The translations under genes and the position numbers were made by a program. This document shows, piece after piece, positions 60,040 to 64,000 of a DNA stretch of 64,000 bases. Positions within the stretch are counted from its first letter, which is position 1. Each line of letters begins with the position of its first letter. Source of the stretch: Tenacibaculum aquimarinum (GTDB lineage Bacteria; Bacteroidota; Bacteroidia; Flavobacteriales; Flavobacteriaceae); assembly GCF_022478115.1 (NCBI RefSeq), contig NZ_JAKGSC010000001.1:1178001-1242000 (forward strand), read 5' to 3'. The notes beneath the pieces were generated by a model. It saw only the letters and a program-made list of their open reading frames with translations. It ran no database searches and was not told the DNA's origin.

Positions 60040-60507
60040 GTGATAAACTTAATTGGAACATACGAGTGTAAAGCCGATGCTAAAGGAAGACTGATGATGA
60101 CATCAGCTTTTAAGAAGCAACTTGCGCCTGTGTTACAAGAGGGTTTTGTTGTTAAGAGAGCGGTTTTTCAGCCTTGTTTAGAGTTGTATCCAATGAAGGA
60201 ATGGAACTTAATGATGGAGAAAATCAATAAGTTAAACAGGTTTGTTAAAAAGAATAATGATTTTATCCGTCGTTTTACGGCAGGTGTGAAAGTAGTTGAA
60301 ATGGATGCTTCTGGAAGAATTTTAATTCCTAAAGATTTATGTCATTTTGCGGGAATTCAAAAACAAGTAGTGCTTTCTTCAGCAGTTAATATTATTGAGA
60401 TTTGGGATAAAGACAAGTACGAGAAAGCTATTGATGATGCCGCTGTAGATTTTGCGGATTTAGCAGAGGAAGTAATGGGAAATACAGATGTAGATGAGTT
60501 ATCATAA
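60040..60507 (+). CDS. mraZ: transcriptional regulator MraZ
   Basis: A 155-residue MraZ with two AbrB-like swapped-hairpin domains, each with a DAKGR or DASGR motif: ECKADAKGRLMMTSAF near 9-24 and VVEMDASGRILIPKDL near 86-101. It represses its own dcw operon. The start codon is GTG at 60040 (MINLIGTYE); no earlier ATG fits. The stop lies inside rsmH, which begins 14 bases upstream of it. Confidence 0.95.
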   Translation: MINLIGTYECKADAKGRLMMTSAFKKQLAPVLQEGFVVKRAVFQPCLELYPMKEWNLMMEKINKLNRFVKKNNDFIRRFTAGVKVVEMDASGRILIPKDLCHFAGIQKQVVLSSAVNIIEIWDKDKYEKAIDDAAVDFADLAEEVMGNTDVDELS

Positions 60508-61393
60508 TCCAGTTTTATTACACGAAAGTATTGATGCTCTTGATATTAAGGAAGATGGGGTTTATGTAGATGTTACCTTCGGTGGAGGTGGTCATTCTAG
60601 AGAAATATTAAGTCGATTAGGTAAAAAAGGAAGATTGTTTGCTTTTGATCAAGATCCAGATGCGTTAGAGAATAAAATTGATGACGAGAGATTTGTGTTG
60701 ATTGCAGAAAATTTTAGGTACATATCAAGGTTTTTAAGGTTTTACGGAATAAGTAAAGTTGATGGGGTTTTGGCAGATTTGGGAGTTTCATCTCATCAGT
60801 TTGATGTTGCAGAGCGTGGTTTTTCTACGCGTTTTGATGCGGATTTAGATATGAGAATGGATCAGAATTCGAAAAAATCAGCAAAATTCATTATCAATAA
60901 ATATAGTGAAGAAAGGCTTGCGGACATTTTGTTTTTATATGGCGAGTTAAGAAACGGAAGAGCATTGTCTAAAAAGATAGTTGCATCAAGAAAAGAACAA
61001 GAAATTAGAACAAGTTTTCAGTTGAAGGAAGTGTTACAAGAGTTTCTTCCGAAGGCAAAAGAACATAAGATATTAGCTCAGATATTTCAAGCAGTTAGAA
61101 TTGAGGTAAATCAAGAGTTAGAAGTATTAAAAGAGTTTTTAGAGCAAATCCCCCAGCTCTTAAAACCAGAAGGAAGATTAAGTGTAATCTCATATCATTC
61201 TTTAGAAGATAGATTAGTTAAGAGATTTATACAGATGGGTAAATTTAGCGGCGAGCCAGAAAAGGATTTTTTTGGTAACACTAGTGAACCTTTGAAGAAA
61301 GTTGGCAAATTGATAATTCCAACCCCTGAGGAAATCAAATTGAACAACAGGGCTCGAAGCGCTAAGTTAAGAATAGCAACTTTAAAGAAGTAA
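60494..61393 (+). CDS. rsmH: 16S rRNA (cytosine-N4) methyltransferase RsmH
   Basis: Methylates C1402 of 16S rRNA with SAM (299 aa). The start YHNPVLLHESID, the SAM motif VDVTFGGGGHSREIL near 27-41, FDQDPDAL near 54, GVLADLGVSSHQFD near 96-109 and the SYHSLEDRLVK stretch near 232-242 are diagnostic. It overlaps mraZ by 14 bases. Position second in the dcw cluster is universal. Confidence 0.96.
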   Translation: MSYHNPVLLHESIDALDIKEDGVYVDVTFGGGGHSREILSRLGKKGRLFAFDQDPDALENKIDDERFVLIAENFRYISRFLRFYGISKVDGVLADLGVSSHQFDVAERGFSTRFDADLDMRMDQNSKKSAKFIINKYSEERLADILFLYGELRNGRALSKKIVASRKEQEIRTSFQLKEVLQEFLPKAKEHKILAQIFQAVRIEVNQELEVLKEFLEQIPQLLKPEGRLSVISYHSLEDRLVKRFIQMGKFSGEPEKDFFGNTSEPLKKVGKLIIPTPEEIKLNNRARSAKLRIATLKK

Positions 61394-61394
61394 A

Positions 61395-61724
61395 ATGAAT
61401 AAGGTCAAAAAGAACGTGTATGGTATTCTTCGAGGAAGTTTTCTTACAGATGAATCTGCGTTTAAAAATTGGCGAATAATCATATTTATAGTTGGGTTGT
61501 TGTTAATAATGATTTCTAGCGCTCACAGAGCGGATGAAAAAGTAGTGAAAATAGCAACACTTAATAAGAAGAAAAGGGAATTACATGCAGAGTTTGTAGA
61601 TACTGGTACTATTTTAACTAGAATGAAAATGGAAAGTAGTATTCGGAAAAAAGTTAAGCCAACAGGTTTAGAAACAGCAAAAACGCCTCCCCAAAAAATA
61701 AAAGTAACCATTAATAAAGAGTAA
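61395..61724 (+). CDS. ftsL: FtsL-like division protein
   Basis: A 109-residue bitopic membrane protein. A cytoplasmic start (about 1-26) is followed by a membrane helix (IIIFIVGLLLIMISSAH, about 28-44) and a periplasmic coiled-coil part with heptad-like Leu/Ile (ATLNKKKRELHAEFVDTGTILTR) and a Lys/Pro-rich tail. The sequence is weakly conserved in all FtsL. Identification is from its position between rsmH and ftsI and its fold; it should complex with FtsB and FtsQ. One base separates it from rsmH. Confidence 0.88.
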   Translation: MNKVKKNVYGILRGSFLTDESAFKNWRIIIFIVGLLLIMISSAHRADEKVVKIATLNKKKRELHAEFVDTGTILTRMKMESSIRKKVKPTGLETAKTPPQKIKVTINKE

Positions 61725-61728
61725 AAAG

Positions 61729-63714
61729 TTGAAAACGTTAAAAAAAAGCATATTAAATAAACTTTACGCAGTGGCGGGTTTAATGGCGCTTTTTTTTATT
61801 GCGATACTTTTTAAAATCTTTAATCTTCAATATGTTGATGGTGATAAGTATAGGAAACTTTCTGAGGAAATAACCGAAAGAAACGATACAATTTTTGCCA
61901 ATAGAGGTAATGTGTATGCTTCTGATGGTAATTTATTGGCGACTTCAATGTCAAAGTATACTATTAGAATGGATGTTGTTGCGGTTAAGTCTGAAGTATT
62001 TGAGAAAAATATAAAAGAGCTTTCTAAGTCATTATCTAATATGTTGGGTAAATCTGTTAGTCACTATCAAAATAAACTTCGCGAAGCTAAAAAAAGAAAA
62101 AACAGGTATTTGTTAATTGCTAGAAACGTTGGTTATAATGACTACGTTAAAATGAAAAGCTTTCCTATTTTTAAATTAGGTGTTTATAGAGGTGGTTTTA
62201 TTGCCGAACAAAAAACTGTACGAGCACATCCAATTGGTAAAATTGCTGAAAGAACAATTGGTTATGATGATCATAGGGGAGGAGCTGGAATTGAAGGTGC
62301 TTTTGCTTCTTATATGGAAGGAGAAAATGGTTGGCGTTTAAAGCAGAAAATAGCAAAAAACCAGTGGAAGCCTATTAATGATGTAAATGAGAAGGAGCCA
62401 ATTGACGGTAGAGATGTAATTACAACAATAGATGTAAATATTCAAGATGTTACGCATCATGCGTTGTTAAGGCAGTTGGAATATTTTGAAGCTGAACATG
62501 GTTGTGCCATAGTAATGGAAACCAAAACAGGAGAGATTAAAGCTATTGCTAATTTAGGAAGAACATCTAAAGGGAAATATTACGAAAAAAGAAATTATGC
62601 TGTTTGGGAAAGTCATGAACCAGGTTCTACTTTTAAGTTAGCAAGTTTAATGGCTGCTTTAGAGGATAAAGTTGTAGATACTTCAACTGTAATTGATACG
62701 GAAAAAGGAAGAATTTTTATTCACGGTAAAAAAGTAGAGGATAGCCAGCGTGGAGGTTATGGTAAAATATCTTTGGCACGTACTTTTGAGGTTTCTTCTA
62801 ATGTTGGTATTGTAAAGGCAATAAGAAAACATTACGATAAAAATCCGAAAAAATTTACTGATAGATTGAGTTCTTTTGGGTTGGATGAAATGACGGGTGT
62901 AAAAATTAAAGGTGAAGGAAAACCATATATTCCGCTTCCTTCAGATAAGAAAAGATGGAATAAAATTTCTCTAGAATGGATGGCTTGGGGTTATGGAGTT
63001 TCTTTAACACCATTACAAACATTGACATTCTACAACGCTGTTGCTAACGATGGAGAAATGGTAAAGCCACGTTTTATAAAAGAGCTTCGTGTTGGTAGTA
63101 AGGTTGAAAAACGTTTTGATAAAGTAGTTTTAAAGAAGAAAATAGCATCACAAGTTACTATTGATAAAGTACGTAAAGTGATGGAAAATGTAGTTAAAAA
63201 AGGAACTGCAGATAACATATATTCCCCTAACTTTTCGATGGCAGGAAAAACAGGAACGGCAAAAAAGGTTGTTAATGGTGCTTATTCTAATAAGAACTAT
63301 GTGGCTTCATTTGCTGGTTTCTTCCCTGTGAAAAATCCAAAATATTCTTGCATTGTAGTTGTTCATGATCCTAAAAAAGAGAAGGGTTATTACGGAGCAA
63401 TTGTGGCAGCGCCCGTTTTTAAAGAAATAGCACAAAAGATTTACACAACTACGCCAATAAATAATCAAGCTGTATCAGATACGGTTTCAATAAAAGGTAT
63501 AGATAAAGATTATAGAAGTTATTACACTAGACTGCAAAAAGCTACCAAGAAAGTGCCGAATGTAAAAGGTATGAGTGGTATGGATGCTATTTCATTATTG
63601 GAAAACATTGGGTTAAATGTTCAGTTTTCTGGAACGGGAAAAGTAACCTATCAATCATTAACTATTGGTCAGGAGTTTAAGAAAGGAAATACAATCATTT
63701 TAAAGCTATCATAA
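61729..63714 (+). CDS. ftsI: penicillin-binding protein, septal transpeptidase FtsI (PBP3)
   Basis: Septal transpeptidase (661 aa). A single N-terminal helix (LYAVAGLMALFFIAILFKIF, about 12-31) anchors it. The dimerisation domain contains RGNVYASDGNLLATS near 58-72 and AHPIGKIAERTIG near 165-177. The active-site serine S300 is in GSTFK (299-303), SSN is near 357 and KTG near 507. A C-terminal PASTA domain (about 608-661, VPNVKGMSGMDA) follows, as in many Bacteroidetes. The start codon is TTG at 61729; the next Met (residue 19) would cut into the anchor. It is 4 bases after ftsL. Confidence 0.95.
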   Translation: MKTLKKSILNKLYAVAGLMALFFIAILFKIFNLQYVDGDKYRKLSEEITERNDTIFANRGNVYASDGNLLATSMSKYTIRMDVVAVKSEVFEKNIKELSKSLSNMLGKSVSHYQNKLREAKKRKNRYLLIARNVGYNDYVKMKSFPIFKLGVYRGGFIAEQKTVRAHPIGKIAERTIGYDDHRGGAGIEGAFASYMEGENGWRLKQKIAKNQWKPINDVNEKEPIDGRDVITTIDVNIQDVTHHALLRQLEYFEAEHGCAIVMETKTGEIKAIANLGRTSKGKYYEKRNYAVWESHEPGSTFKLASLMAALEDKVVDTSTVIDTEKGRIFIHGKKVEDSQRGGYGKISLARTFEVSSNVGIVKAIRKHYDKNPKKFTDRLSSFGLDEMTGVKIKGEGKPYIPLPSDKKRWNKISLEWMAWGYGVSLTPLQTLTFYNAVANDGEMVKPRFIKELRVGSKVEKRFDKVVLKKKIASQVTIDKVRKVMENVVKKGTADNIYSPNFSMAGKTGTAKKVVNGAYSNKNYVASFAGFFPVKNPKYSCIVVVHDPKKEKGYYGAIVAAPVFKEIAQKIYTTTPINNQAVSDTVSIKGIDKDYRSYYTRLQKATKKVPNVKGMSGMDAISLLENIGLNVQFSGTGKVTYQSLTIGQEFKKGNTIILKLS

Positions 63715-63715
63715 A

Positions 63716-64000
63716 TTGAAGATTTTAAAAGACATATTATATAAGGTTTCTGTTGATGCTGTTTTTGGCGCAACAGATATTGCTGTGTCTGCAATTCATT
63801 TTGATAGTAGGAAAGTGGAGAGAGATAATGTTTTTGTTGCGCAAAAAGGTGTATTGTCAGATGGTCATCAGTTTATAGATAAAGCAATTAATTTAGGAGC
63901 GACAGTGGTTATTTGTGAGGCTATTCCTTCAGAAAAATTAACTGGAATTACCTATGTGCAAGTTCAAGATTCGGATGTTGCTTTGGCAATAATGGCTTCC
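63716..64000 (+). CDS. murE: UDP-MurNAc-tripeptide synthetase MurE, N-terminal part
   Basis: The first 95 residues of a Mur ligase, running off the window. It begins with TTG one base after the ftsI stop (LKILKDILYKV). The substrate-binding half shows AIHFDSRKVERDNVFVAQKG at about 27-46 and DGHQFIDKAINLGATVVIC near 50-68, the usual MurE N-terminal fold for UDP-MurNAc. The ATP-binding region lies outside. Amino acid choice (diaminopimelate or lysine) cannot be seen here, but diaminopimelate is usual for this group. Confidence 0.92.
   Translation, partial: MKILKDILYKVSVDAVFGATDIAVSAIHFDSRKVERDNVFVAQKGVLSDGHQFIDKAINLGATVVICEAIPSEKLTGITYVQVQDSDVALAIMAS

Noticed and set aside
1-64000. Prophage, insertion sequence, CRISPR array, integron
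   Set aside because: No transposase, integrase, phage structural gene or regularly spaced repeat array was seen on either strand.

Overview
The window is a strongly AT-rich piece of a Flavobacteriaceae chromosome, most like the marine Polaribacter/Tenacibaculum group. Evidence: a tmRNA with the tag peptide GENNYALAA, start-proximal TAnnTTTG promoter boxes with no Shine-Dalgarno sequences, many short lipoprotein signals ending in SC, TonB-dependent receptors with an N-terminal carboxypeptidase-regulatory domain, a bacterial alpha-2-macroglobulin and an arsenosugar biosynthesis cluster. There is no prophage, insertion sequence, CRISPR array, rRNA or tRNA. Genes are tightly packed, many overlapping by 1 to 4 bases.

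Layout. 1-6.3 kb: end of an unknown basic protein, an FAD monooxygenase with an N-terminal zinc-finger-like segment, a methyltransferase, and a siderophore receptor with its PepSY partner. 6.4-7.6 kb: a compact unit of a Cys-rich metallothionein-like peptide (35 aa), the ECF sigma factor SigZ and a DUF3703 protein, preceded by an ECF-type promoter. 7.6-16 kb: exported amidohydrolase, DoxX-like and M28 peptidase, then a beta-barrel and a large TPR protein. 16-19.6 kb: ftsE, two glycosyltransferases, a candidate small RNA region and an FAH-family enzyme. 19.6-20 kb: ssrA (tmRNA). 20.2-28 kb: a saccharopine/alanine dehydrogenase-like enzyme, small conserved proteins, a transglutaminase, kdsA and two secreted peptidases. 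28-34 kb: a 2051-residue alpha-2-macroglobulin. 34-42 kb: mpl, a quinone reductase, an endonuclease, a thioesterase, an OppC-like permease, a sterol-desaturase-like hydroxylase and a lone OLD-family nuclease.

42-47.3 kb holds an arsenosugar pathway on the minus strand: ArsM methylates arsenic, ArsS attaches the 5'-deoxyadenosyl group, a purine nucleoside phosphorylase with an adenosine-type active site can remove adenine, and a TIGR04282 glycosyltransferase can complete the sugar. A peroxidase-like protein, a rhodanese and a DUF547 protein are interleaved. 47.4-54.3 kb: queuosine precursor transporter, fabD, galE, a DegT aminotransferase and a penicillin-acylase family protein. 54.3-59.8 kb: a long minus-strand run containing alkB (alkane hydroxylase), an aldehyde dehydrogenase and a nitroreductase behind rluA-like, engB and an alpha/beta hydrolase. 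60-64 kb: the start of the division and cell wall cluster (mraZ, rsmH, ftsL, ftsI, murE) with three direct TGGTA repeats that look like the MraZ operator.

Four copies of one structured intergenic repeat lie just upstream of genes (20045, 26553, 38092, 48146), and two other hairpin repeats sit inside operons (7354, 43169). No gene-free stretch exceeds 300 bases apart from the tmRNA region.
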